DNA of 32,117 bases from JAFKKS01 sp039808325. Lineage in GTDB: Bacteria; Pseudomonadota; Alphaproteobacteria; Rhizobiales; Xanthobacteraceae. Shown in pieces: positions 1 through 8,104 of the stretch (positions within the stretch are counted from its first letter, which is position 1; each line of letters starts with the position of its first letter). Both the position numbers and the translations under genes were made by a program. Location of the stretch: contig JBDHSU010000030.1 in NCBI GenBank assembly GCA_039808325.1, positions 1 through 32,117 of the forward strand. Direction: 5' to 3'. The notes below the pieces were generated by a model. That model saw nothing but the letters and a program-made list of their open reading frames with translations, made no database searches and was not told the DNA's origin.

Positions 1-423
1 ATGATCCGCGTCACCGACCAGATCGCCATCGACGAGCGCGAGCTCGAGGAGAGCTTCGTGCGCGCCTCGGGTCCCGGCGGGCAGAACGTCAATAAGCTCG
101 CGACCGCCGTGCAGTTGCGCTTCGACGTACGCCGCTCGCCCTCGCTGCCGAGCGATGTCGCGGTCCGCCTGATGCGGCTTGCCGGCAAGCGGCTGACGCA
201 GGACGGCGTGCTCGTCATCACCGCGCAGCGCCACCGCACGCAGGAGCGCAACCGCGCCGACGCGCTGGAGCGTCTCGTCGAACTCGTGCGCGAGGCGACC
301 TATGTGCCGAAGCCGCGGCGCAAGACGCGTCCGACCCTGGCGTCGAAGGAGCGCCGGCTGGAATCGAAGAAGCGCCGCTCGACCGTGAAGGGCATGCGCC
401 AACGCAAGCCGGCGTTTGAATGA
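1..423 (+). CDS. arfB: Alternative ribosome-rescue factor ArfB (class I release-factor-like peptidyl-tRNA hydrolase)
   Basis: The 140-aa product has the release-factor catalytic motif GGQ in the context SGPGGQNVNK (about residues 23-32). It ends in a basic Arg/Lys-rich tail (about residues 100-137) typical of ArfB/YaeJ. In that family the GGQ loop hydrolyses peptidyl-tRNA on stalled ribosomes, while the basic tail sits in the empty mRNA channel. The length matches ArfB, and the protein lacks the codon-recognition domains of RF1 and RF2. The ATG is the first base of the window, so its RBS and promoter cannot be seen. The stop is followed at once by a palindromic repeat (433-541). Confidence 0.93.
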   Translation: MIRVTDQIAIDERELEESFVRASGPGGQNVNKLATAVQLRFDVRRSPSLPSDVAVRLMRLAGKRLTQDGVLVITAQRHRTQERNRADALERLVELVREATYVPKPRRKTRPTLASKERRLESKKRRSTVKGMRQRKPAFE

Positions 424-432
424 TGAACTCAA

Positions 433-541
433 CCCGTCATCCTGAGGTGCGGGGCGCGTTTGCGCCGAGCCTCGAAGGACGATGGCCCGAGTGTGCGGCC
501 ATCCTTCGAGGCTCGCTTCGCGAGTATCTCGGGATGACGGG
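433..541. repeat. Palindromic intergenic repeat, family A, copy 1
   Basis: The ends are inverted (CCCGTCATCC against GGATGACGGG), and inner arms of the form CCTTCGAGG also pair. Related copies lie at 4018-4126 and 30240-30342. The element fills the gap between the convergent arfB and DedA-family genes, where such a hairpin could end or stabilise transcripts (inference). Confidence 0.8.
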
Positions 542-564
542 TTGGAGCGCCGGCTTGCCGTCGC

Positions 565-1065
565 CTACCCGAGCAGCCACGCCGCGCCGAGAAACACCGC
601 GACATAGCGTACCGCCTTGCCGATCCCGACCAGCGTGATGAAACGCCAGAACGGCACCTCGAGCGCGCCGGCGACGACGGTGAGCGGATCGCCGACGAAA
701 GGCAGCCACGCGAACAGAAGCGACCATAGCCCCCAGCGATTGAAGTGCCGGGTCGCCGCCTCGTACCGCTCCGGGCTCACCGGGAACCAGGGCCGGTCGC
801 GAAAATGGTCGATGCCGCGGCCGATCAGCCAATTGACGGCGGAACCCGCCGTGTTGGCGACGATCGCGACGATGAGGAGCGCGAGCGGATGGCCGCGCCC
901 GCTCGCCAGCAGGCCCGCCAGCACCGCTTCCGAGGACAGCGGCAGCAGCGTCGCCGCGAGGAAGGCGCTCAGCGCAAGCCCGGCATAAATCGGCAGATCG
1001 GCGAAAACGGCGGTGCCTCCTCGTGAAGGGCCTCCTGAATAGCGGGGGCGGAGCCGGCGCGCCAC
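565..1065 (-). CDS. DedA/YqaA-family integral membrane protein
   Basis: The core reads FADLPIYAGLALSAFLAATL, followed by SEAVLAGLLASG, NTAGSAVNWLIGR and FAWLPFVGDPLTVVAG. These are the Gly/Pro-rich membrane segments of the SNARE-associated/DedA (YqaA-type) family. Several hydrophobic helices span about 150 residues, the usual size for YqaA proteins. Family members are linked to lipid transport and envelope homeostasis; the substrate here is not predictable. The start is uncertain. Homology would place it near FADLP, but the codon there is GTT although an AGGAGG precedes it. The only usual start nearby in frame is the GTG at 1065, which is used here (166 aa). The gene is divergent from mutL with a gap of about 54 bp. 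Confidence 0.75.
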   Translation of the reverse strand: MARRLRPRYSGGPSRGGTAVFADLPIYAGLALSAFLAATLLPLSSEAVLAGLLASGRGHPLALLIVAIVANTAGSAVNWLIGRGIDHFRDRPWFPVSPERYEAATRHFNRWGLWSLLFAWLPFVGDPLTVVAGALEVPFWRFITLVGIGKAVRYVAVFLGAAWLLG

Positions 1066-1119
1066 TCGCGGGCGCGGCTCGCGGCGCTTAAATTCGCGGT
1101 CAACCGAATCAGGATCGCG

Positions 1120-2922
1120 ATGCCCGTCCGCCAGCTCACCGAAGACGTCGTCAACCGCATCGCTGCCGGCGAGGTCGTCGAGCGGCCGGCGAGCGTCGTC
1201 AAGGAACTGGTCGAGAACGCGCTCGATGCCGGCGCGCGCAGAATAGAGATCGTCACCGACGGCGGCGGGCGGCGGCTGATTCGCGTCAGCGACGACGGCG
1301 CTGGCATGACCCGCGCCGACCTCGCGCTGGCGGTCGAGCGCCACGCCACCTCGAAGCTGCCGGAGGACGATCTCCTTGCTATCGCGACGCTCGGCTTTCG
1401 CGGCGAGGCGCTGCCCTCGATCGGCGCCGTGGCGCGGCTCACGATCACCACGCGCCACGCGAGCGAGCCCCACGCCTGGGCGGTGGCGGTCGAGGGCGGC
1501 GCGAAGGCGGATGTGCGCCCCGGCGCGCTCGGCGAAGGGACGCGCGTCGAGGTGCGCGACCTCTTCTACGCGACGCCGGCGCGGCTGAAGTTCCTGAAGA
1601 GCGATCGCGCCGAGGGCGAGGCGATCCGCGAGGTGGCGCGCCGTCTCGCCATGAGCCGCCCCGATGTCGGCTTCACGCTCGCGGGCGAGGAGCGCGCGCC
1701 GGTGACGTGGCCGGCGGCGATGCCGGGCGCGGTCGGGCGGCTGACGCGGCTCGCGGATATTCTCGGCGCGCCCTTCCAGAGCAATTCCTTCGCCGTCGCC
1801 GGAGAGCGCGAGGGCGTGAGCATCGAGGGCTACGCGGCGCTGCCGACGCTCACTCGCGCCAACGCGCTCGGGCAATATCTTTTCGTCAACGGCCGCCCGG
1901 TGCGCGACAAGCTGCTGCTCGGCGCGGTGCGCGGCGCCTATGCCGACTATCTGCCGCGCGACCGGCATACGCTCGTCGCATTGTTCGTCACGCTCGACCC
2001 GCGCGAGGTCGACGTCAACGTGCATCCGGCGAAGACCGAGGTGCGCTTCCGCAACGCCGGCTTGGTGCGCGCGCTGATCGTGCGCGCGCTGCTCGACGGG
2101 CTGGCGCGCGATGCGCGCCGCGCCGCCTCGACCGGCGGCGGCGCGACCATCGCCGCCTTCCGCCCGCAAGGCGTGCGGCCATCGCAGAACTGGGATTGGC
2201 GCGCGTCTCCGTCGGCGCCGGCGATGCCGCGCGCCGGCGCGCCGTCCGTCGGATTTGCCGAAGCGGCGCAGGCGGCGTTCGATGTCGGCGGCCCGAGCGC
2301 CGCCGTCGCGGCAGTCGAAGAGAATGCGCCCGATCTCGTTACGCGCCCGCTCGGTGCGGCGCGCGCGCAGGTGCACGACACCTACATCGTCGCGCAGACG
2401 CAGGACGGCATCGTCGTCGTCGATCAGCACGCGGCGCATGAGCGCCTCGTCTACGAGCGCATGAAGGCGGCACTCGATACACGCGGCGTCGCGCGCCAGA
2501 TCCTGCTGATCCCCGAGATCGTCGAGCTCGACGAGGCCGATGTCGAGCGTCTCGCATCGCGCGCCGAGGAGCTCGCGCGCTACGGCCTGATCGTCGAGCC
2601 GTTCGGCCCCGGCGCGCTCGCGGTGCGCGAGACGCCGTCGATGCTGGGCGAGATCGACGCCGGCGCGTTGCTGCGCGACCTCGCCGAGCATCTCGCCGAA
2701 TGGGACGAGACCTTGCCGCTCGAGCGGCGGCTGATGCACGTTTCCGCCACCATGGCGTGCCACGGCTCGGTGCGCGCCGGTCGCCGCCTCAAACCGGAGG
2801 AGATGAACGCGCTTCTGCGCGAGATGGAGGCGACGCCGAATTCCGGCCAGTGCAACCACGGCCGCCCGACTTACGTGGAATTGAAGCTCGCCGATATCGA
2901 GCGCTTGTTCGGGCGGCGGTGA
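1120..2922 (+). CDS. mutL: DNA mismatch repair protein MutL (endonuclease type)
   Basis: The 600-aa protein begins with the GHKL ATPase region: ELVENALDAGA at about 29-39, DDGAGM at 58-63 and GFRGEAL at 92-98. A low-complexity linker covers about 340-410. The C-terminal dimerisation domain contains the metal-dependent nicking motif DQHA-x2-E-x4-E at about 435-446, plus the supporting ACHG (about 546) and CNHGRP (about 578) motifs. This is the latent endonuclease form found in bacteria that lack MutH, so strand incision in mismatch repair is probably done by MutL itself. The ATG is preceded by AGGA five bases upstream. Length and motif order are normal. Confidence 0.97.
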   Translation: MPVRQLTEDVVNRIAAGEVVERPASVVKELVENALDAGARRIEIVTDGGGRRLIRVSDDGAGMTRADLALAVERHATSKLPEDDLLAIATLGFRGEALPSIGAVARLTITTRHASEPHAWAVAVEGGAKADVRPGALGEGTRVEVRDLFYATPARLKFLKSDRAEGEAIREVARRLAMSRPDVGFTLAGEERAPVTWPAAMPGAVGRLTRLADILGAPFQSNSFAVAGEREGVSIEGYAALPTLTRANALGQYLFVNGRPVRDKLLLGAVRGAYADYLPRDRHTLVALFVTLDPREVDVNVHPAKTEVRFRNAGLVRALIVRALLDGLARDARRAASTGGGATIAAFRPQGVRPSQNWDWRASPSAPAMPRAGAPSVGFAEAAQAAFDVGGPSAAVAAVEENAPDLVTRPLGAARAQVHDTYIVAQTQDGIVVVDQHAAHERLVYERMKAALDTRGVARQILLIPEIVELDEADVERLASRAEELARYGLIVEPFGPGALAVRETPSMLGEIDAGALLRDLAEHLAEWDETLPLERRLMHVSATMACHGSVRAGRRLKPEEMNALLREMEATPNSGQCNHGRPTYVELKLADIERLFGRR

Positions 2923-2976
2923 CGCCCCCATCTTTCATTCGTCTCCTTCATTCGTCAATTTTTGTGGATACATAAA

Positions 2977-3255
2977 TTGCGGATCACGTACGACCCGGCG
3001 AAGCGCGATTGGACTTTGCGCGAGCGCGGCGTGGATTTCGAAGACGCGGCTGAGGTCTTCGCCGGCCTGGCGATCGATATTCCGGACCTGCGGCGCGATT
3101 AGGGAGAGCTTCGCATCCAAACGGTCGGCCACCTCCGCGGGCGCATGGTGATCGTTGTATGGACGCCGCGCGGTGATGCGCGTCATGTCATTTCGATGAG
3201 GAAAGCCAATGACCGGGAAAAAGCGCGCTTCGGGCACCGATTGGGCGAAATTTGA
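2977..3255 (+). pseudogene. brnT: BrnT-like toxin with in-frame TAG at codon 42
   Basis: Read from the TTG at 2977, the frame gives LRITYDPAKRDWTLRERG, then VDFEDAAEVFAG, DIPDLRRD, a TAG at 3100-3102, then GESRIQTVGHLRGRMVIVVW and a C-terminal HVISMRKANDREK. This is the full BrnT ribonuclease toxin fold, about 92 codons. The TAG sits where BrnT proteins normally have Tyr in the D-Y-G-E segment. One base change (TAC or TAT to TAG) therefore seems to have broken the toxin. The reading frame otherwise stays open to TGA at 3253 and overlaps brnA by 47 bases, the usual toxin-then-antitoxin order. Readthrough, or a sequencing error at one base, are the alternatives. Confidence 0.8.
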
Positions 3256-3511
3256 CGCGCACGAGATCACGCCCGAGGACTACGAGGAAATTCCGGAACT
3301 GACGGACGAGGATTTCGCGCGAGGCGAATGGCACATCGGCGGCGTGCCGGTGCGGCGCGGCCGTCCGAAATCCGATGCGCCGAAAGAGGCGGTGAACATC
3401 CGTCTCGATCCCGACGTCCTTGATCATTTCCGGGCAGGCGGACCCGGCTGGCAAAGCCGCATCAACGCGGCGCTGCGCAAGGCCGCGAAACTGAAGGCCA
3501 AAGCGGGGTAG
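3209..3511 (+). CDS. brnA: BrnA-family antitoxin
   Basis: The 100-aa protein has the BrnA pattern: an acidic N-terminal half (DEDFARGEWHIGG) followed by RRGRPKSDAPKEAVNIRLDP and a ribbon-helix-helix type C-terminus (DHFRAGGPGWQSRINAALRK). BrnA binds and neutralises BrnT and represses the shared promoter. Its ATG lies inside the 3' end of the brnT frame, so translation would normally be coupled. Because brnT is interrupted at codon 42, ribosomes may terminate about 107 bases before this start, so BrnA may depend on its own initiation (AGGAAAGCCA before the ATG). The gene itself is intact. Confidence 0.88.
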   Translation: MTGKKRASGTDWAKFDAHEITPEDYEEIPELTDEDFARGEWHIGGVPVRRGRPKSDAPKEAVNIRLDPDVLDHFRAGGPGWQSRINAALRKAAKLKAKAG

Positions 3512-3536
3512 AGCCGCGACGCGCCGGTGCAGTGGT

Positions 3537-3980
3537 TCACGCCGGCAGCACCAGCCGCCCGTCGTCGGTGAAATCCATGCCCGGCGCGCGCACCGCCTCC
3601 CACGGATGCCCGTCGGGATCGGCGAAATAGCCGCGATAGCCGCCGTAGTCGGTTGCGCTTGCCGGGCGCAGCAAGGTCGCGCCGATCTTCAGCGCATGCG
3701 CCATCACGGCATCGACCTCCGCATCGGTCTTGCAGTTGCGCGCGAGCGTCATGCCGCGGAAGGCCTGCGGCCGCGGTGCGTCAGGCGTTGCGGCGTCCTC
3801 GGCGAGGAGATGCCAGGGATAGAGCGCCAGCACGACGCCGCCGGCGTCGAAGAACGCGATCTCGTTTCCGGTCGCTTTCATTTTCCGCGTGAGCCCAAGC
3901 GCTTTGTAGAACGCGGCGCTACGGGCGACATCGGCGACCCCGAGCGTGACGACGGTGAGGGGGAAATTGGAACGGTTCAT
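3537..3980 (-). CDS. VOC-family (glyoxalase/bleomycin-resistance-like) protein
   Basis: The 147-aa product has paired beta-alpha-beta-beta-beta modules. The first begins VVTLGVADVARSAAFYKALGL; the second contains KIGATLLRPA, GYRGYFADPDGHPWEA and a final strand. The DPDGHPWE segment supplies the usual C-terminal metal-ligand Glu, but the N-terminal His common in VOC enzymes is replaced in VVTLGV, so catalytic activity and substrate are uncertain. The size is typical of single-chain VOC proteins. It lies downstream of the radical SAM gene on the same strand, separated by a family A repeat, so co-transcription is possible but unproven. Confidence 0.85.
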   Translation of the reverse strand: MNRSNFPLTVVTLGVADVARSAAFYKALGLTRKMKATGNEIAFFDAGGVVLALYPWHLLAEDAATPDAPRPQAFRGMTLARNCKTDAEVDAVMAHALKIGATLLRPASATDYGGYRGYFADPDGHPWEAVRAPGMDFTDDGRLVLPA

Positions 3981-4017
3981 ATGGCCTCTCCGTCAGCACG
4001 CGTCACCGAGCTCCGAT

Positions 4018-4126
4018 CCGTCATCCTGCGGTGCGAGGCGCGTTTGCGCCGAGCCTCGAAGGGCGACGGCCGGTGTGCGCGGCCATCCTTCGAGGCGCGC
4101 AAGAGCGCGCACCTCAGGATGACGGG
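4018..4126. repeat. Palindromic intergenic repeat, family A, copy 2
   Basis: The copy runs from CGTCATCCTGCGG to CACCTCAGGATGACGGG and has the same central CCTTCGAGG-type arms as the copy at 433-541. It fills the gap between the two leftward genes for the VOC protein and the radical SAM protein. Confidence 0.8.
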
Positions 4127-4145
4127 TACCGCGTTCGGCTCGCCC

Positions 4146-5291
4146 TCAAAACAAATTCAGTTGCTCCGCGCCTTTCACCGGCGGCTGGAAATGCTCCGTC
4201 GAAAGTTTCGAACGCGTGGCGTTGATGCCGAGCCGTTCGCAGGCAAGCTCGAAGCGCCGCCCGATCGTCCAGGCGTAAGGCCCGGCGCCGCGCATGCGCG
4301 CGCCCCAGTTGGAGTCGTAATCCTTGCCGCCGCGCATGTCGCGGATGAGCTTGAACACGTGCTTGGCGCGGTCGGGATAGTTCGCTTCCAGCCACTCCTT
4401 GAACAGGTCGCGCACCTCGAGCGGCAGGCGCAGGAGCACGTAGCCGGCCTCGCGCACGCCGGCGACATGCGCGGCGTCGAGGATGCGCTCGATCTCGGCG
4501 TCGTTGATCGCGGGGATCACCGGCGCGACCATCACCGAGGTCGGGATGCCGGCGGCGGAGAGTTGCCGCAGCGCCTCGAGCCGGCGCATCGGCGTCGCCG
4601 CGCGCGGCTCCATCGTACGTGCAAGTTTCGGGTCGAGCGTCGTCACCGAAAGCGCGACCTTGGCGAGGTTGCGCTCCGCCATGCGCGCCAGGATGTCGAT
4701 GTCGCGCAGCACCAGCGCCGACTTGGTGACGATGCCGACCGGATGCCCGGCGCGCTCCAGCACTTCGAGGATGCCGCGCATGATGCCGTGGCTACGCTCG
4801 ATCGGCTGATACGGATCGGTGTTGGTGCCGATGGCGATCACCCGCGGCGTGTAGCCTTTCGCGGAGAGTTCCTTCTCCAGCAGCCTCGGCGCGTCAGGCT
4901 TGGCGAACAGCTTGCTCTCGAAGTCGAGGCCGGCGGAAAGCCCGAGATAGGTGTGGGTCGGCCGCGCGAAGCAGTAGACGCAGCCGTGCTCGCAGCCGCG
5001 ATATGGGTTGATCGAGCGGTCGAAGGAGATGTCCGGCGATTCGTTGCGCGTGATGATCGTGCGCGTCGCGTCGTTCGTCACCGTCGTCGCGAACGGCGGC
5101 AGCTCCTCGATCGAGCGCCAGCCGTCGTCGAAGGCGATGCGGGCGATCGGCTCGTAGCGCCCGGACATGTTGGAAAGGGTGCCTCGCCCACGCCGGCGAT
5201 CCCGGGAGACTGAGACGCCCAGGACATCGCCTACGGGCGCCGGGGGGCGCGGCGCGACGGGGGGACGGCGAAGGGCGGCGGAGCGAGGCAT
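4146..5291 (-). CDS. PA0069/SplB-like radical SAM protein
   Basis: The 381-aa protein carries the radical SAM cluster motif C-x3-C-x2-C (GCEHGCVYCFARPTH, Cys100, 104 and 107), preceded by INPYRGC. Later segments are GTNTDPYQPIE, ITKSALVLRDIDIL and MVAPVIPAIND. This layout matches the PA0069/Rv2578c family related to spore photoproduct lyase-like COG1533. The N-terminal RGRGTLSNMSGRYE is also characteristic. The substrate is not established. The ATG at 5291 is chosen over an ATG at 5333 because the longer version would run through an exact LexA box (5328-5342). That box suggests DNA-damage control and fits a repair-related role (inference). Confidence 0.9.
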   Translation of the reverse strand: MPRSAALRRPPVAPRPPAPVGDVLGVSVSRDRRRGRGTLSNMSGRYEPIARIAFDDGWRSIEELPPFATTVTNDATRTIITRNESPDISFDRSINPYRGCEHGCVYCFARPTHTYLGLSAGLDFESKLFAKPDAPRLLEKELSAKGYTPRVIAIGTNTDPYQPIERSHGIMRGILEVLERAGHPVGIVTKSALVLRDIDILARMAERNLAKVALSVTTLDPKLARTMEPRAATPMRRLEALRQLSAAGIPTSVMVAPVIPAINDAEIERILDAAHVAGVREAGYVLLRLPLEVRDLFKEWLEANYPDRAKHVFKLIRDMRGGKDYDSNWGARMRGAGPYAWTIGRRFELACERLGINATRSKLSTEHFQPPVKGAEQLNLF

Positions 5292-5327
5292 GACAGTAAT
5301 CCTAGTGGGTCTTTTTGTACAAAGCAA

Positions 5328-5342
5328 GAACATTAAGAGAAC
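5328..5342 (-). promoter_or_regulatory. Putative LexA (SOS) box upstream of the radical SAM gene
   Basis: The plus strand reads GAAC-ATTAAGA-GAAC, so the minus strand reads GTTC-N7-GTTC, an exact match to the alphaproteobacterial LexA operator. It lies 37-51 bases upstream of the ATG at 5291, where it would overlap the promoter. It is AT-rich compared with its surroundings. Confidence 0.7.
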
Positions 5343-5611
5343 ATTCTTGAAAAAAGCCTCCGGCGCACAACCGTAAACGCATCATATAGGGGGGTGGTTG
5401 GAACACCTCCTGCATCTAGTAAGTGGTAAGAGAGGTATTTGTTCCGCGGCGGGGCGTGAGGCGCGGCCGCGAGTCGCCCGTGTTGAGCGAAGCGAAACGC
5501 CGGGATCCCTACGCGCACGGTCCCAGATTTCGCTTTCGCTCAATCCGGGCTACAAGGCATCGCTTAGGGAAACGACAGCCGCGTCCGCGTCGCGCGGTGC
5601 TTTCAAGCGAA
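5343..5611. other. Intergenic region with a repeat remnant
   Basis: No convincing gene. At about 5474-5554 there is a copy of the 'GTAGCCCGGATTGAGCGAAGCGAAA' type palindromic repeat: a GTGTTGAGCGAAGCGAAAC arm and a TTTCGCTTTCGCTCAATCC arm. The rest leads into the SOS-box promoter of the leftward radical SAM gene. Confidence 0.55.
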
Positions 5612-7312
5612 TCAGCGGAAGGTCTGCCAGCGGCTCTCGAAGCTGCCGGTCGGCATGACCGGCGCGGCGCCTTTCATCAGGCCGGCGGCGCTGGACGGCC
5701 GTTGAGCGGGAGCTTCCGCCTCGGCCGTCTGGCGGCGGGCGGGGTCCGCCTTCTCGGCTGGCGCAGTAGTGCGCTTCGCCCTGTCGGCGTTACCGTCATC
5801 CTTCGCGTGCGGCGCCGGACGGGCGACCCGCACCGGCTGGCTGGCCTGGGCCGGCCGTGCGTGCGGCGTATGCGCGGCGTGCGAGCGCGCCACCGGCATC
5901 GGGGCCGCCTGCTGCGCCGGCGCCTGCAGCGCCTTGGCTGTCGATGGCTCGTCGCGGCCGAAGCCCATGGCGCGCGCGAAAGACGATGCCGAGCGCCCGA
6001 TATCGAGCTTTTCCCCGTCATCCTCGCTCTTCGACGAGAACAACTTGTTGAAGAGATTGCCGGAGGACGTTCCCGACTGGCCAGCCGACGCCGTGGTGAC
6101 GGTGGACGCTGTCGTGTCGGGGGCGGCGGCAATCGCATGCGCGCGGTTCGGAACCGGTCGCGGCATCGGAACCGCCGCGCCGACGGACGCCGATTGCGCG
6201 GCCGCGCCCGCGGGAACATCCGCCGGGTCGGCGCTCGCCACCTGCGGCGGCACGCGCAGGTCGGCCGCTTCGTCGCGCGGCGGCGTGATCTTGCCGATCG
6301 ACATGTTCATCGGCGGGTTTTCAACGGCCCAGCGCACATTGCCCTTGCCGTCGCTCACGAGCTGCGGGTTGAGCTTCGCCACGAAGATCGGATGCATGCC
6401 GCCGTCGCGCCCGGTCTTGATCGGGGCCGTTTCCATGCCGCGCTGCACGTAGCGGGCGAATTCGGCGTCGTCGCGCTTGGTTTTCGCAGCCACGGCCTGG
6501 GCGATTTCGGTCGGGATCGTATAGGCAGGGCAGCGGCCGGCCGGCTCGAACCGCGCGCCTGCGGGCGCCTCGGCGTCGAAGACGTAACGCTTTTCGCAGA
6601 CGTCCACTTTCGGCTGCTGGCGTGTCACCTCGAAGGTGTCGGAGCCCTGCTTCAGCATCTTCCAGAACGCCAGATGCGGGCTGTTGCGGTGCCGGGCCAT
6701 GTTCGCGGCCGTCATCCGGAACGGATAGGCCTGCACCTGGAACTGCTTCTGTCCGCCGAAGAACGCCTCGCGGCCGAGCGCGAAGATTTCGCCGATCTGC
6801 TCGTCGGTCATCGAATAGCAGCCGGCCGACGAGCAGTTGCCGTGCACCATCAGGTGCGAGCCGGTATAGCCGTGCGACCGGTCATAGGCGTTGGGAAAGC
6901 CGAGATTGAACGACAGGTAATAAGATGAATTCGGATTCATCTGCGCCGGGGTGATGGTATAGAACCCTTCCGGCGCCTGACGGTCCCCTTGCTTCATCTT
7001 GGGACCGAGCTCGCCGGACCAGCGGCAGATCGGATAGATCTTGAGCAGGGCGAACTGGCCGCTCGCGTCCTGTTTCCAGACCTCGAGCTCCGATTCTTCC
7101 TTGTAGGCGCGGATGAGGATCGGCGCCTCCTTGGTCATCCCCTTCTTCTCGAGGGTCGACACGATCTCAGCCGACAGCGGCATGAGATGCTTGGCGCTGA
7201 TCTGAATTCCTTCGGTATTGCACCCGGACAGGCCGATCGTCGCCGCGAGCGCGGCCGATGCGAGCCAAAGGCGGGCGAATCGCCCGCGATGGGGGGCCGA
7301 GCGGCAAATCAA
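5612..7312 (-). CDS. Lipoprotein L,D-transpeptidase (YafK-type murein transpeptidase)
   Basis: The N-terminal hydrophobic segment ends in the lipobox LSGC (Cys31), predicting a lipoprotein. The catalytic motif of the YkuD fold follows as HLMVHGNCSSAGCYSM, with His157 and Cys165. Upstream parts such as LIRAYKEESELEVWK and GFYTITPAQMNPNSSYYLSF match YafK-like L,D-transpeptidases, which make or trim 3-3 or protein-linked peptidoglycan crosslinks. About 200 C-terminal residues are Pro/Ala/Arg-rich and probably disordered. The TTG at 7312 is preferred because a GGAGG lies eight bases upstream and gives a clean signal peptide. A GTG at 7342 is in frame but lacks such an RBS. The gene faces away from the small exported-protein gene at 7702. 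Confidence 0.85.
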   Translation of the reverse strand: MICRSAPHRGRFARLWLASAALAATIGLSGCNTEGIQISAKHLMPLSAEIVSTLEKKGMTKEAPILIRAYKEESELEVWKQDASGQFALLKIYPICRWSGELGPKMKQGDRQAPEGFYTITPAQMNPNSSYYLSFNLGFPNAYDRSHGYTGSHLMVHGNCSSAGCYSMTDEQIGEIFALGREAFFGGQKQFQVQAYPFRMTAANMARHRNSPHLAFWKMLKQGSDTFEVTRQQPKVDVCEKRYVFDAEAPAGARFEPAGRCPAYTIPTEIAQAVAAKTKRDDAEFARYVQRGMETAPIKTGRDGGMHPIFVAKLNPQLVSDGKGNVRWAVENPPMNMSIGKITPPRDEAADLRVPPQVASADPADVPAGAAAQSASVGAAVPMPRPVPNRAHAIAAAPDTTASTVTTASAGQSGTSSGNLFNKLFSSKSEDDGEKLDIGRSASSFARAMGFGRDEPSTAKALQAPAQQAAPMPVARSHAAHTPHARPAQASQPVRVARPAPHAKDDGNADRAKRTTAPAEKADPARRQTAEAEAPAQRPSSAAGLMKGAAPVMPTGSFESRWQTFR

Positions 7313-7701
7313 CGAAAGAGCCTCCGGACGAGGTACCTGCACGCCAGCATCTGATGATCGTTATCGTTAAGAATTCGCTATGGCAAGGCCGTAAAAACCG
7401 ACGTTTCGGCCGCACCGTTTCTAGGGTGAACGGTCCGTAAAGGCCGCCCCCGCAAGACCTGCCGGCCGCGACGTCTCCTCGCGAGCCGCAATTCTTGCGC
7501 AAACCCCTCTGCCTGTCGATTGCGGCACGAGCGAGACGCCGAGGAAACCGAGACGGAACACCGGGCTTTCCGCGCCGTTGTCACCGGAAAGCCTCGCCAT
7601 GGGCGCATTCGCATCTCGCGCTTGTCCCGAGCGGATGCGCATCGCTACAAGGGCTGATAGATTCGGACTTGTGGGATTCTGGACTGAGGAGAATTCGTTC
7701 C
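7313..7701. other. Divergent intergenic region, no gene recognised
   Basis: This 389-bp region separates two divergent genes and should hold both promoters. I see no clear sigma-70 pair, repeat or RNA gene. The AT-rich patch around 7350-7385 (upstream of the leftward transpeptidase) is the likeliest promoter site. Confidence 0.4.
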
Positions 7702-8067
7702 ATGCGTTGGACCACATTGACCGCCGCTTGCGCCGCGCTCGCCCTCGTTGCGATCGCGTCGTGGTCCTCCGCCGACGCGCAGACGCGCCGCGGCACGCGC
7801 GCCTATGCCGGCGACCGCAACGAAGTAAGCCGCGCCGACGTGGAGCGCGCGCGCCGGACGCGGGCGCCCACGCGCATCACCGTGCGTCGCGAACGCTCCT
7901 TCCTCGACCCGGGGCCGGAGATCAATCCGGGCAGCCGCTCCTATACCGACTATGCGATTCCGCCGAACACGCGCCCGTCGGTCACCGAGCGGTGGAACCC
8001 GACGCGCGAATGGGGCTATCCGGGGCCGGATGCGCTGTCCCTGCCCGGCTGCTGCCTCGATTACTGA
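7702..8067 (+). CDS. Small exported protein of unknown function
   Basis: The 121-aa protein starts MRWTTLTAACAALALVAIAS and continues to SSADAQ, a plausible Sec signal peptide cleaved after ADA. The mature part is rich in Arg, Pro and Tyr (TRAYAGDRNEVSRADVERAR, then PGPEINPGSRSYTDY) and ends in PGCCLDY with two adjacent Cys. GAGGAG sits upstream of the ATG at a usable distance. I do not recognise a domain. The composition suggests a small periplasmic or surface-associated protein. It stands alone, divergent from the L,D-transpeptidase gene. Confidence 0.75.
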   Translation: MRWTTLTAACAALALVAIASWSSADAQTRRGTRAYAGDRNEVSRADVERARRTRAPTRITVRRERSFLDPGPEINPGSRSYTDYAIPPNTRPSVTERWNPTREWGYPGPDALSLPGCCLDY

Positions 8068-8104
8068 GTCACGTTGCGCCGCGCGCGGAGCGTGCGTCCG
8101 TCTT

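Noticed and set aside
3606..5213. Long plus-strand ORF (535 codons) opposite the VOC and radical SAM genes
   Set aside because: It is an antisense shadow of two well-supported minus-strand genes, with Arg/His/Gly-rich low-complexity composition and no recognisable domain. High GC makes such frames common.
5393..5412. GGTTGGAACACCTCCT resembles the 3' end of 16S rRNA
   Set aside because: Two mismatches over 16 bases and no other rRNA sequence around it; most likely chance.
5333..5518. 61-codon minus-strand ORF upstream of the radical SAM gene
   Set aside because: It runs through the LexA box and a repeat remnant, with no similarity or properly spaced RBS.
5423..6928. Plus-strand ORF opposite the L,D-transpeptidase gene
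   Set aside because: Antisense shadow; the minus strand has a lipobox and a catalytic motif, while this frame is Arg-rich without motifs.
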